Of a stretch of 64,000 nt of DNA, positions 1 to 7,698 are shown in pieces. The translations under genes were made by a program, and so were the position numbers. Every line of letters begins with the position of its first letter. The first letter of the stretch is position 1. The notes beneath the pieces were generated by a model that was not told the DNA's origin, did not search any database, and saw only the letters and a list, made by a program, of their open reading frames with translations. Source of the DNA: JBFMHP01 sp964557295 (GTDB taxonomy: Bacteria > Pseudomonadota > Gammaproteobacteria > RBG-16-57-12); contig CAZKZP010000016.1 in NCBI GenBank assembly GCA_964557295.1, positions 1-64,000 of the forward strand, read 5' to 3'.

Positions 1-637
1 CAGCGGGTATTTCATGTGCCACAGGTAGCCGTTTTCCTCCTGCGAAATCACTTCGAGATCGGAGACGGCGGTGTGCAGCACCGGGTCCCAGTTCACCAGG
101 CGCTTGCCGCGATAGATCAGGCCTTCCTCGTGCAGGCGCACGAAGACCTCGGTGACGGCATTCGACAGCCCCTCGTCCATGGTGAAGCGCTCGCGCGACC
201 AGTCGACCGAGGCGCCCATGCGGCGCAATTGGCGCGTGATGGTGCCGCCGGATTCGCCCTTCCACTGCCAGACGCGTTCGATGAACTTCTCGCGGCCCAA
301 GTCGTGGCGGGTCTNNNNNNNNNNGGGTGTTCTCGCCCTTCATGCGGTGGTAGCGGATCAGCGCGTCCATGATGGTGTCCTGGAAGGCGTGGCCCATGTG
401 CAGGCTGCCGGTGACGTTGGGCGGCGGGATCATGATGCAGTAGGGTGTTTCACCACCTTGCGCGGCCGCCGCTCCCGGCATCGTCGGCAACCGCTCCCGG
501 CGTTGCCCTACCTCCTCCATCCCTGGAGTCGTGCCTCCCGCGGCATTACCACTTCCCTGTGGGGCAAAGTAGCCGTGTTCTTCCCAGGTTTGATACCAGC
601 GTTGCTCGATTGAATGTGGCGTGTAGGTCTTTTCCAT
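1..637 (-). CDS. valS: Valyl-tRNA synthetase, N-terminal part (cut by window edge and by an assembly gap)
   Basis: Charges tRNA-Val with valine in the cytosol. The frame starts at the ATG at 637 (MEKTYTPHSIEQRW) and shows the class I segment IMIPPPNVTG followed by HMGH, the HIGH-type ATP site. After the ten N at 315-324 the same family resumes at TRHDLGREKF and runs off the window start at a W-H-M-K-Y-P-L segment, so the catalytic and anticodon-binding remainder lies outside. By comparison with E. coli ValRS about 27 residues, including the conserved GTDHAGIATQ stretch, are absent between ENT and TRHD, so the gene is interrupted by assembly, not by mutation. It is the last gene of the minus-strand group pepA-holC-unknown-valS, the usual gammaproteobacterial order, but a 161-base spacer with a TATAAT suggests its own promoter. 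Confidence 0.95.
   Translation of the reverse strand, partial: MEKTYTPHSIEQRWYQTWEEHGYFAPQGSGNAAGGTTPGMEEVGQRRERLPTMPGAAAAQGGETPYCIMIPPPNVTGSLHMGHAFQDTIMDALIRYHRMKGENTXXXXDPPRLGPREVHRTRLAVEGRIRRHHHAPIAPHGRLGRLVARALHHGRGAVECRHRGLRAPARGRPDLSRQAPGELGPGAAHRRLRSRSDFAGGKRLPVAHEIPA
315..324. other. Assembly gap of ten N inside valS
   Basis: Ten N. The flanks encode ENT and (K)TRHDL, which in the ValRS family are separated by about 27 residues, so the real gap should be close to 80 bases rather than 10. Confidence 0.9.
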
Positions 638-712
638 CGCTTTGGTGTGTGTCTCGATTCGTGGGTTCGGAAAGCGCGCGCGGCATTCGCCGTGCTCAAA
701 AAACAGGCGGCC

Positions 713-718
713 ATTATA
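713..718 (-). promoter_or_regulatory. Candidate -10 box for valS
   Basis: Read on the minus strand these bases are a perfect TATAAT, 76 bases before the valS ATG. The hexamer 17 bases further upstream (TAGTGC) is a poor -35. The same spacer (638-798) holds a 7-bp stem-loop, CAGCCCG at 760-766 with CGGGCTG at 773-779, without a T tract. Nothing else was recognised in the spacer. Confidence 0.35.
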
Positions 719-798
719 CCCGCGATGTTGAGGCGGCACTATGATTTAGTCTGGGATTTCAGCCCGGGATTTCGGGCTGGTGCTGTGCTGTATGTGCT

Positions 799-1146
799 TC
801 AGGACTCGCCCGGACCCGGCTTGCCGAGTTCCTTGAGGATCTCCGGCAGCGCCTCGGCGATGTGTTTGTGGACGCCTTGGATGATTTCTTTTTGCAGCAG
901 CAGCATCAGTTTCGGCAGGGTCAAGCTCAGGCGGTTTTGCACCTGTTGCGTGATGCGCTCGATCAGTTCCTTCTGCATCGCGTCCGGCAGATCGAAGCTG
1001 GAGGAGAGGATCTTTTCCAGGGCCTCCTGGGTGAGGATCTCGTCGAGGACCGGGATATTGACGCTGATCACCGGCGCCGCCTCTTCCCGGACCGGGTCAT
1101 TCAGCAGCGGGATGTTCGGATTCTTGGGAGGGGTGTTTTCGCTCAT
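799..1146 (-). CDS. Small conserved hypothetical protein between holC and valS
   Basis: A 115-residue protein of unknown function. It overlaps the holC stop by four bases (ATGA), so it is translationally coupled to the chi subunit. Residues 1-35 are proline-rich and look flexible; from about residue 36 it is predicted helical, with an amphipathic stretch rich in Leu, Ile, Gln and Glu (LIERITQQVQNRLSLTLPKL) and no membrane segment, signal peptide or cysteine. Small proteins of this kind occur at this spot in relatives (recollection, not a search). The position invites a link to DNA polymerase III or to valyl-tRNA synthetase, but the sequence shows no enzymatic motif and no function is assigned. 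Confidence 0.75.
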   Translation of the reverse strand: MSENTPPKNPNIPLLNDPVREEAAPVISVNIPVLDEILTQEALEKILSSSFDLPDAMQKELIERITQQVQNRLSLTLPKLMLLLQKEIIQGVHKHIAEALPEILKELGKPGPGES

Positions 1147-1586
1147 GAGGCATTGCCCGATTCGATCTTGTGGGAGTTCAATGGATAACCGCGATCGCGG
1201 TAAAAACGGAAGCGATCGCGGCCGAGGCGCTTTTGTTCCTCATCTTCGTCGATGATCTCGGCCACGCGCAGGAAACGGCTGAAGAATCGGGGCACATCCT
1301 TGGCGAGGTTGACCAGCACATCGGCCTCGAGCGGCGGTTCGCCCTGATGGCCGATCAGCACCGGCGTATTGGTCTCGCCGGCATCTTCGGCGCGAAAGTG
1401 CGGAACGAAGCTGCCGTCACGGAAGGTCCACAAGATCTCGTCCACATGCCGGGCCTGTTCCGTCGATTCGGTGTGGACATAGACATAGTGGCCTTTCTGA
1501 TAGGCCTTTTCGATCACGCGGCAGGCGAAGGCCTCGCGCGCGCCGGCGTGCTGATCCGGCAGTATGTAGAAATCGACTTGTGTCAT
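1143..1586 (-). CDS. holC: DNA polymerase III subunit chi
   Basis: HolC, 147 residues, the clamp-loader accessory subunit that pairs with psi and binds single-strand DNA-binding protein. The family hallmarks are visible: an N-terminal DFYIL strand, the Cys/Arg helix (REAFACRVIEKAYQKG), the VYVHTES strand, LWTFRDGSFVPHF and the PVLIG strand. Start is the ATG at 1586. The length matches the E. coli protein (147 aa). It lies downstream of pepA on the same strand, but a 343-base spacer full of intergenic repeats separates them, so co-transcription is less certain than in species where the genes abut. Its stop overlaps the next ORF. Confidence 0.95.
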   Translation of the reverse strand: MTQVDFYILPDQHAGAREAFACRVIEKAYQKGHYVYVHTESTEQARHVDEILWTFRDGSFVPHFRAEDAGETNTPVLIGHQGEPPLEADVLVNLAKDVPRFFSRFLRVAEIIDEDEEQKRLGRDRFRFYRDRGYPLNSHKIESGNAS

Positions 1587-1929
1587 GAGTACCTGTTTGC
1601 ACGCGAGTGTATCTATTCAATACATCTGCTGCATATTCAAGACATACCCTCTCCCTGTGGGAGAGGGAATGAAAAACAGCTCTGTTTCGTTGAAGGTTAT
1701 TAACCCGGCATCAAATTAAATCTGGTGCCATTCCCTCTCCCTCCGGGATTTATGCCCTTTAGGGTAGAGGGCTAGGGTGAGGGAAGTTAATGCATTGATT
1801 TTATTCCCCTCATCCTGTCCTTCTCCCTCAGGGAGAAGGAACTTCTTGCGTGCGCAGCAGAGGCATTTAACCGCCAGGTTAATAATAGTATATACATCGA
1901 TCCCGGCGGCACCTACTGCCGGGGCGCGG
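1587..1929. repeat. Intergenic stretch with CCCTCTCCC/GGGAGAGGG hairpin repeats
   Basis: No gene is visible here. It contains a perfect 9-bp hairpin at 1647-1667 (CCCTCTCCC, loop TGT, GGGAGAGGG), an inverted partial copy around 1731-1795 (CATTCCCTCTCCCTCCGGGA, later GGTGAGGGAAG), and a third relative near 1806-1851 (CTTCTCCCTCAGGGAGAAGG). A further copy lies at 27457-27477, downstream of an unrelated gene. Such CCTC/GAGG palindromes are a common dispersed class in proteobacterial intergenic DNA. They may stop or stabilise the pepA transcript before holC. Confidence 0.75.
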
Positions 1930-3432
1930 TTATTTCTTCGGCTTCTGGACGCGCTGGATCAGGTATTGCGTGAGCAAGGGCACCGGACGCCAGGTGGCGC
2001 CCTTGGTGTTGCTGCTCTTCCAGGCGGTGCCGGCGATATCCAGATGCGCCCAGGTGAACTTCTTGGTGAACCGCGCCAAGAAACACGCCCCGGTGATGGT
2101 GCCGGCCTCGCGGCCGCCGATATTGGCGATGTCGGCAAACGGGCTCTTCAGTTGATCCTGGTACTCTTCCCACAACGGCAGCTGCCAGGCGCGGTCGGCG
2201 CTGTCCTTGCCGGCGGCGAGCAGCTGATCGGCCAGTGTCTGGTCGTTGGCCATCAGGCCGCTGGCTTGGCTGCCGAGCGCGATGACGCAGGCGCCGGTGA
2301 GCGTGGCGATGTCGATCACTACCTCGGGTTTGAAGCGCTCCGAGTAGGTGAGGGCATCGCACAGGATCAGGCGGCCTTCGGCGTCGGTGTTGAGGATCTC
2401 GATGGTCTGCCCCGACATGCTGGTGACGATGTCGCCCGGCTTGTTGGCGTTGCCGTCGGGCAGGTTTTCGCTGGAGGGGATCACCCCGATCAGGTTGATC
2501 GGCAGCTTCATCTCCATCACGGCCTGGATCGTGCCCAGCACGCTGGCCGCGCCGCACATGTCGTATTTCATTTCATCCATGGCCGCGGCCGGCTTGAGCG
2601 AGATGCCGCCGGCATCGAAGGTCAGGCCCTTGCCGACCAGGACGATGGGCTTGTCTTTCGGCGCGCCGCCGCTGTATTTCAGGATGATGAGTTTGGGCGG
2701 CTGACGGCTGCCGCGCGAGACCGACAGCAGTGAGCCCATCCCTAAGCGCCGCATCGTGGCCTCTTCCAGCACCTCGACCCTGAGCTTCTTGCTCTGTTTC
2801 ATCAGATCGCGGGCGTGCTTGGCCAGATAGGTCGGCGTGCAGATATTGCCCGGCAGATTGCCGAGGTCCTTGGCGAGCTTCACGCCGTGGGCGATGGCCT
2901 GGCCTTGGATGATGGCCGGCGCGCAGGCCTTTTCCTCCGCGCGCGTGGCGACGGCGAAGGTGATCTTGGCCAAGGAGGGACGTTGTTTGGTTTTTGTGCC
3001 CTTGCACTGTTCAAACTGATAGACCGCCTCGCTGGCTGCTTCGATACCGAGGCGGACCAGCCAATAAGGCGTGCGGTTTTCGATCGTCAGATCATTGATG
3101 TCGATGCAGGCGTGTTTGACGGCGGTGTCGCTCAGGGTTTTCACCGCCTTGGCGATGAGGGTGCGGTACTTGGCATCGGTGAGTTCCTTGGCCTTGCCGC
3201 AGCCGAGCAGCAGGACGCGGGTGGCGCTGACCCCCGGGATATCGTGGAGCAACAGGGTTTGGCCGTGCTTGCCTGCGATGTCGCCGCGGCGCACATGCTT
3301 GCGGATTACACCCTTGCCGGCCTTGTCGAGCTGTTCGGCGCTCGCGCTGAGCGTGCCGTCTTCAAATACCGCGACGATGAGACAATCGGTTTTTTGCTTG
3401 CTGGCCGAGCCGCTTTTTACGAAAAATTCCAT
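1930..3432 (-). CDS. pepA: Leucyl aminopeptidase (cytosol aminopeptidase, M17)
   Basis: Hexameric, two-metal aminopeptidase that removes N-terminal residues from peptides in the cytosol; in E. coli it also acts as a DNA-binding accessory factor. The catalytic domain shows VGKGLTFDAGGISLKP (metal-binding Lys and Asp), KYDMCGAASVLG, and the family signature NTDAEGRLILCDAL. At 500 residues it matches the family. The ATG at 3432 is preferred over a GTG one codon upstream. It is divergent from lptF across a 212-base spacer, the standard gammaproteobacterial arrangement. Confidence 0.97.
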   Translation of the reverse strand: MEFFVKSGSASKQKTDCLIVAVFEDGTLSASAEQLDKAGKGVIRKHVRRGDIAGKHGQTLLLHDIPGVSATRVLLLGCGKAKELTDAKYRTLIAKAVKTLSDTAVKHACIDINDLTIENRTPYWLVRLGIEAASEAVYQFEQCKGTKTKQRPSLAKITFAVATRAEEKACAPAIIQGQAIAHGVKLAKDLGNLPGNICTPTYLAKHARDLMKQSKKLRVEVLEEATMRRLGMGSLLSVSRGSRQPPKLIILKYSGGAPKDKPIVLVGKGLTFDAGGISLKPAAAMDEMKYDMCGAASVLGTIQAVMEMKLPINLIGVIPSSENLPDGNANKPGDIVTSMSGQTIEILNTDAEGRLILCDALTYSERFKPEVVIDIATLTGACVIALGSQASGLMANDQTLADQLLAAGKDSADRAWQLPLWEEYQDQLKSPFADIANIGGREAGTITGACFLARFTKKFTWAHLDIAGTAWKSSNTKGATWRPVPLLTQYLIQRVQKPKK

Positions 3433-3644
3433 CACATGCCCTTTCTGTAGTCTGGTCTTGATTTTATGTTATGCGATCTTTGGCATCCACGTTTATTATA
3501 GGGGGCTTGGCGGTCAGAGCCGCGCATCGGATGCCGCGCCCAACCAGGTTTTCGGATCGGCGGTCAATAAATCAAGGAAATCCAACTTACTGCCAAATCC
3601 GGCATGATTCCATTCGAAAAACGGCCCCGCGGGCAGGTTGTGTC

Positions 3645-4745
3645 TTGATTATCAAACGCTATATTCGCAAAGAGCTCGTTGCCACCTTCGCCGCGGTATT
3701 TCTGGTACTGATGCTGGTCGTGGCGGGGCAGAGCTTTGTGCGCGCCATGGGGGCGGCGGCCGAAGGCGATATGCCGACGGATCTGGTCTACAAGCTGCTC
3801 GGGGCTCAGATCAGCGGCACCCTGGGCGAGCTGATGCCACTGGCCTGGTTCATGTCGATCCTGCTCGCCTTGGGGCGCATGAATCAGGACAACGAGATGA
3901 CGGTGATCGCCGCCACCGGCGTCTCCTTTCAACGCATCCTGGCGTTTATCGCGCTGCCGCTGGTGCTGTTCACCGTCCTGGTCGGCGCGATCGCCTTCGT
4001 GATCAAGCCCTGGTCGGAGGAATATAACTACCGCATCCGCGATGAGGCCAAGTCACGCAATGAAATCACCGGCGTGCGCGCCGGGGGGTTCAACGAGATC
4101 AACAAAGGCGAGCGGGTCTTTTATGTCGAGGCCCTGTCCGAGGACAGGATGCGGATGCAGAATGTGTTCATCCAGGGCGGTGATGGCAACGGCGAGAAGG
4201 TCGATTTGTTCACCGCGCCCAGCTCGCGGCAGGATGTCGATCCGCAGACCGGCGAGCGCTTTTTGGTGCTGGAGAACGGCTATCGCTACGAGATCGACCG
4301 GAGCAGCGGCGATTACAAGTTCTATGAATATCAGGAGGCCGCGGTGCGCCTGGAGAAACCGGAGGTCTCGCCGGTGGACCGCGGTCGCCGCGCCTTGTCG
4401 ATGCTCAAGCTCTGGGCCTCAGAGAATCCGGCTGACACAGCGGAACTGCAATGGCGCATCTCGTTGCCGCTGTCGGTGGTGCTCTTGACTGTGCTGGGGA
4501 TGCTGCTCAGCCAGGGCTCGCCACGCGAAGGGCGCACCGCCAAGGTCTTCAGCGCCATCATGATCTATGTCTTCTACGTCAACATCCTGGCGGTGGCCAA
4601 GACCTGGGTGGCGCTGGGCAAGATCAATCCCGTCATCGGTCTGTGGTGGGTGCACGGGCTGATCGTGGTGTTGATCCTTTGGATGTACTGGCGGCGTTAC
4701 GGTGTGCCGCTGCGGCGCCCGGCGCCCGCCCCAGGGGGGGTGTGA
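3645..4745 (+). CDS. lptF: LPS export permease LptF
   Basis: One of the two inner-membrane permeases of the LptB2FG transporter that extracts lipopolysaccharide and feeds it to the LptC/A bridge. The start is a TTG: the E. coli protein begins M-I-I-x-R-Y and the only matching point here is TTG-ATT-ATC-AAA-CGC-TAT at 3645. That gives 366 residues, the family length, whereas the upstream ATG extension has no homology-like sequence. The N-terminal membrane helix, VRAMGAAAEGD, the periplasmic beta-jellyroll (about residues 120-260) and C-terminal helices are visible. It ends one base before the GTG/ATG region of lptG. The spacer from 3433 to 3644 must hold divergent promoters with pepA; no confident box was picked. 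Confidence 0.95.
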   Translation: MIIKRYIRKELVATFAAVFLVLMLVVAGQSFVRAMGAAAEGDMPTDLVYKLLGAQISGTLGELMPLAWFMSILLALGRMNQDNEMTVIAATGVSFQRILAFIALPLVLFTVLVGAIAFVIKPWSEEYNYRIRDEAKSRNEITGVRAGGFNEINKGERVFYVEALSEDRMRMQNVFIQGGDGNGEKVDLFTAPSSRQDVDPQTGERFLVLENGYRYEIDRSSGDYKFYEYQEAAVRLEKPEVSPVDRGRRALSMLKLWASENPADTAELQWRISLPLSVVLLTVLGMLLSQGSPREGRTAKVFSAIMIYVFYVNILAVAKTWVALGKINPVIGLWWVHGLIVVLILWMYWRRYGVPLRRPAPAPGGV

Positions 4746-4747
4746 AC

Positions 4748-5812
4748 ATGCGCACGCTGGATCGGTATCTCGCCACTGCGGTGGTCACCGGCGTGGCGAT
4801 CAGCCTCCTGGTGCTGCTGGCGATCTTCGGGTTTCTCGATTTCATCTTCGAGCTGAAGAATGTCGGCAAGGGTAACTACGGCGTCTGGCAGGTCATCCAG
4901 TATGTGGCCTTGAGCATGGTCAGCAAGGCCTATCTGTATTTCCCGGTCGCCGCCTTGATCGGTTGCATCACCGGCCTGGGTGCCTTGGCCAGTCACAGCG
5001 AATTGATCGCGATACGCGCGGCCGGGGTGGGCTTGCGGCGCATCGTCTGGACGGTGATCCGGGTCGGGCTGGTGATCATCGTGCTGGCGACGGTCATCGG
5101 CGAGACGCTGGCGCCGTTGGCCGAATCCTACGCCACCCGGTTGCGCAGCGAGGCCATCAGCGGCGAGCTGCATCGTCAAGGCAAGGAAGGCCTGTGGGCG
5201 CGGGACGGCAACCGCTTCGTCCAGATCAAGACCGTCATCACCCTCGAACACCTTGGATCGGTGAGCATCTATGAGGTCGACAATCACAATCAACTGATCC
5301 AGATCACCACCGCCAAGGAGGCGATCTATGACAATAACGCCTGGCGCCTGCTCGATGTGGAGACGCAGTATTTCATCAATGGCGCCGTGGAGCGCGTGCG
5401 CGCCCCCGAGCAGAAATGGGGTTCGCTGATCACGCCGGAAAAGCTCGACGTTCTGAACATCTCGCCGGAAACCAAATCGGTGCGCGATCTCTACGGCTAT
5501 GTCGACTATCTCAAGCACAACGGCTTGAGCTCGGCCCGCTACGAAATGGCGTTGTGGACCAAGGTAATGCTCCCTTTCGTGATCCTGGTGATGATGACGC
5601 TGGCCGTGCCATTCGTCTTCGGCCCGCTGCGCTCGGTCGGCATCGGACAGCGCATCCTGGTGGGCGTGCTGGTGGGGTTGGGATTTTATCTATTGAGCCA
5701 GATGGTCAACTATGTCGGGCTGGTGCATGAATACAATCCTGCCGTCAGCGCCTTGGTGCCGGTGCTGCTGTTCACGGGGTTGAGTGTCTGGCTGCTCAGG
5801 CGTGTTCACTGA
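4748..5812 (+). CDS. lptG: LPS export permease LptG
   Basis: Partner permease of LptF, 354 residues (E. coli 360). It opens with MRTLDRYLATAVVTG, a membrane-entering helix, then FGFLDFIFELKNVGKGNY and the helix around AALIGCITGLGALASHSELIAIRAAG, the segment that couples to LptB. A periplasmic jellyroll follows (about residues 115-255) and C-terminal helices with VFGPLRSVGIGQRI. The ATG at 4748 lies two bases after the lptF stop; the GTG at 4742 would also read in frame and cannot be excluded. Its 3' end overlaps the convergent RDD gene by seven bases. Confidence 0.96.
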   Translation: MRTLDRYLATAVVTGVAISLLVLLAIFGFLDFIFELKNVGKGNYGVWQVIQYVALSMVSKAYLYFPVAALIGCITGLGALASHSELIAIRAAGVGLRRIVWTVIRVGLVIIVLATVIGETLAPLAESYATRLRSEAISGELHRQGKEGLWARDGNRFVQIKTVITLEHLGSVSIYEVDNHNQLIQITTAKEAIYDNNAWRLLDVETQYFINGAVERVRAPEQKWGSLITPEKLDVLNISPETKSVRDLYGYVDYLKHNGLSSARYEMALWTKVMLPFVILVMMTLAVPFVFGPLRSVGIGQRILVGVLVGLGFYLLSQMVNYVGLVHEYNPAVSALVPVLLFTGLSVWLLRRVH

Positions 5813-6231
5813 CGGGGCGGGACTCGAATGATCCGGGTCTTCGAGATTCGATCGTGCCAGGCGAGTTTTTCCCTGTCCACCAGGATCCAGAGAAAACCGA
5901 GTCCGAGGCACAGCCAGGATAAGAGCGCGCCCAGGTAACGCAGAGCGGCTTGCCGCCAGGTGATCGGCTGATCATTGAACCCCACCACTTGCAATTTCCA
6001 GGTCTTCAAGCCGAGCGTTTGACCGCCGCGGGTCCAGCACCAACCGAAAAACAGAAACACCACGCCCAGCAGATACAAACCAAGCCAGACAGAGCCGATT
6101 GAACCGGGCTCGACGGCCTCGCCTTTTCTGAACGCGACAACCAGGGCGGAGGCCGCCAGCAGGAGCGCCGCGACCAACAGGCTGTCATAGATCATCGCCA
6201 GCAGGCGTTTAATGAAAGATGCCGGTTGCAT
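5806..6231 (-). CDS. RDD-family membrane protein
   Basis: A 141-residue integral membrane protein of the RDD family. Seen: an early Arg-Leu and Asp in the first helix (FIKRLLAMIYDSLLVAALLL), a second hydrophobic helix (LGLYLLGVVFLFFGWCW), then TRGGQTLGLKTWKLQVV, the usual RDD-family GxTxGK-like turn, and WHDRISKTRIIRV near the end. The ATG at 6231 shares one base with the soxA stop (TGATG), so it is coupled to soxA. RDD proteins are poorly understood; some have been linked to ion exchange. Linkage to soxXA might point to a membrane role in sulfur oxidation, but that is inference from position alone. Confidence 0.9.
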   Translation of the reverse strand: MQPASFIKRLLAMIYDSLLVAALLLAASALVVAFRKGEAVEPGSIGSVWLGLYLLGVVFLFFGWCWTRGGQTLGLKTWKLQVVGFNDQPITWRQAALRYLGALLSWLCLGLGFLWILVDREKLAWHDRISKTRIIRVPPRQ

Positions 6232-7076
6232 CAGGGGCGGACGTCCGGGCCGCTCAGCGGCACGCCGTTGCTCATGAAACTGAGGAAGAATTCGAGATTC
6301 CGATATTCCTCGCTTTGCGCCGGAAAGGGCTTGGCGCCGATCAGGGTCATGCAGTCGCTGAAGCGGCGGTGCAGGGTGCCGACCTCGGACCACTGCGCAT
6401 AGTGGGCGGGGAAGTGGCTGGTGATGCCCAGCGCCGGGCTGAGGGTCCGATCGCGCAGGCGTTTGCCGTCATGCTCTATGTGGCAATGGGCGCAGGAGAC
6501 GTTCCACTTGCCGCGCCGGGCGAAGAAAAACTGCTTGCCCTTCTCGAAGGCGGCCAAGGCGTCGGGGTTGTCGGGGATCACGACGGTGATGATATTCTTG
6601 CGCGAGGTCTCGGTCAGATAGGCAAGCAGCGCCGTCATCTCTGGGCTGCCATAGGCGTAGGGTTGCTCGCCATGGCGGGTGCGGCATTCATTGATCTCCA
6701 GCTCGAAGGTCTTCACCTGGCGGGCGAGGATGTCGTAATACGGGTAATCCGTGGCGATCCCCAGGCCGTTGCTGCGAAAGCAGGTGAAATATCCTTTGCC
6801 GTTTGCGAATGCCGCGAGGTAGAGCGCGCGGCCGCGCTCGATGGTCGGTTGCAGCGAGACTGATTGGCGCAGCGCCGCCAGTTCCTCGGCGCCGCTCTCG
6901 CGCAAGGCGAAGGCGCCATCGGCATATTTGACCAGGGGAAGATCGGGGTGTTTGCGCAGGAAGTAATCCTGGAAGCTCGTCAGGTCATCGGTGACGTCGG
7001 CGCGGGCCGGCCACGCGAATGCAACGGCAAGGCATGCCAGAGCGATGAAGAAGGATTTGACAGCGAGTTTATGCAT
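6231..7076 (-). CDS. soxA: SoxA, c-type cytochrome subunit of the SoxXA thiosulfate-binding enzyme
   Basis: Periplasmic SoxA joins thiosulfate to the SoxYZ carrier by oxidation, working with SoxX. The preferred start at 7076 (MHKLAVKSFFIALACLAVAF) gives a clear Sec signal peptide ending near PARA; a longer in-frame start exists at 7103. Only one haem motif is seen, C-A-H-C-H in WNVSCAHCHIEHDG, followed by TLSPALGITSHFPAHY and the RRFSDCM block that carries the cysteine ligand (persulfide) of the active haem. The N-terminal half has two lone cysteines (YFTCFRSNG and INECRTRHG) where dihaem SoxA would have its first haem, so this is the single-haem type, where these usually form a disulfide. 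Upstream is soxX, downstream an RDD gene; soxYZ, soxB and soxK are not in the window. Confidence 0.94.
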   Translation of the reverse strand: MHKLAVKSFFIALACLAVAFAWPARADVTDDLTSFQDYFLRKHPDLPLVKYADGAFALRESGAEELAALRQSVSLQPTIERGRALYLAAFANGKGYFTCFRSNGLGIATDYPYYDILARQVKTFELEINECRTRHGEQPYAYGSPEMTALLAYLTETSRKNIITVVIPDNPDALAAFEKGKQFFFARRGKWNVSCAHCHIEHDGKRLRDRTLSPALGITSHFPAHYAQWSEVGTLHRRFSDCMTLIGAKPFPAQSEEYRNLEFFLSFMSNGVPLSGPDVRP

Positions 7077-7099
7077 GATGGCGAGCGGTCCCGGCGAAC

Positions 7100-7624
7100 T
7101 CACTCAGCGGGCGCGCTAGTGAGTGTGTACAAATAGTCGACGATCGTTTCGATCTCTTTCTCAGTGAGGAGGTGATGCCTGCCGTAAGGCGGCATGATGG
7201 TCTTCGGATTCTGCGCCGAGGCATCCCAGAGATAAGCGATCAGCTGTTTTTCCTTTGGAAATTTGCGCTGGAGATCGATCAGCTCCGGACCGATGTTCCC
7301 CGCGTTTTCCCCCGCGCCGATCGNNNNNNNNNNCTTCATCGCTCTGGCATGCCTTGCCGTTGCATTCGCGTGGCAGGCCAGGCAATTCCCGCGTTTTTCA
7401 TCGAAGGCGATGCGTTCCCCTTCGTGCGGTTCTTCCTTTTTCTTTTTGGCCTGTTTGTTAAGCGCGGGGGCGGCGGGAGCCGCGGCTGCGGCGGGTTTAT
7501 TCGCCGCGGGCACGGCCAGCTCTTCGAGTTTGACATTGACCGCTTCGGCGGCTTGGACCTCTACGAGGCTCGCGCCAAGCCCGATGAGGGCGGAAAGCGT
7601 CAGTGTGCGAAATGGTCGCATCAT
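7100..7624 (-). CDS. soxX: SoxX, monohaem cytochrome subunit of SoxXA (interrupted by an assembly artefact)
   Basis: Small periplasmic cytochrome that takes the electrons released by SoxA. It has a signal peptide ending near VQA, an Ala/Lys-rich linker, the haem motif RGNCLACH and the distal-Met region PPYGRHHLLTEKEI. Right after CLACHA the frame reads eleven odd residues (NATARHARAMK), then ten N, then IGAGENAGNIGPEL. Joining CLACHA directly to IGAGENAGNIGPEL gives a normal SoxX, and the eleven codons are an antisense copy of the soxA signal-peptide region, so 7324-7366 is judged artefact. Two ATG codons sit in tandem at 7624 and 7621. The soxA start follows 24 bases after the stop, consistent with an operon. 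Confidence 0.92.
   Translation of the reverse strand: MMRPFRTLTLSALIGLGASLVEVQAAEAVNVKLEELAVPAANKPAAAAAPAAPALNKQAKKKKEEPHEGERIAFDEKRGNCLACHANATARHARAMKXXXXIGAGENAGNIGPELIDLQRKFPKEKQLIAYLWDASAQNPKTIMPPYGRHHLLTEKEIETIVDYLYTLTSAPAE
7324..7366. other. Assembly gap plus chimeric tail inside soxX
   Basis: Ten N at 7324-7333 followed by 33 bases (7334-7366) that do not belong to soxX. Bases 7334-7374 are an exact 41-base reverse complement of 7010-7050, the soxA signal-peptide region about 300 bases away; the last eight of these bases are also what soxX would read by itself. An inverted join at a short shared sequence is the classic product of strand-displacement amplification. Confidence 0.85.
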
Positions 7625-7698
7625 CGTTCCAGCATGGTCATGTGATGGTGATTGCCTGGGATTATAACCGCTAATGCCGGCGGAAACACTGCCGAGTT

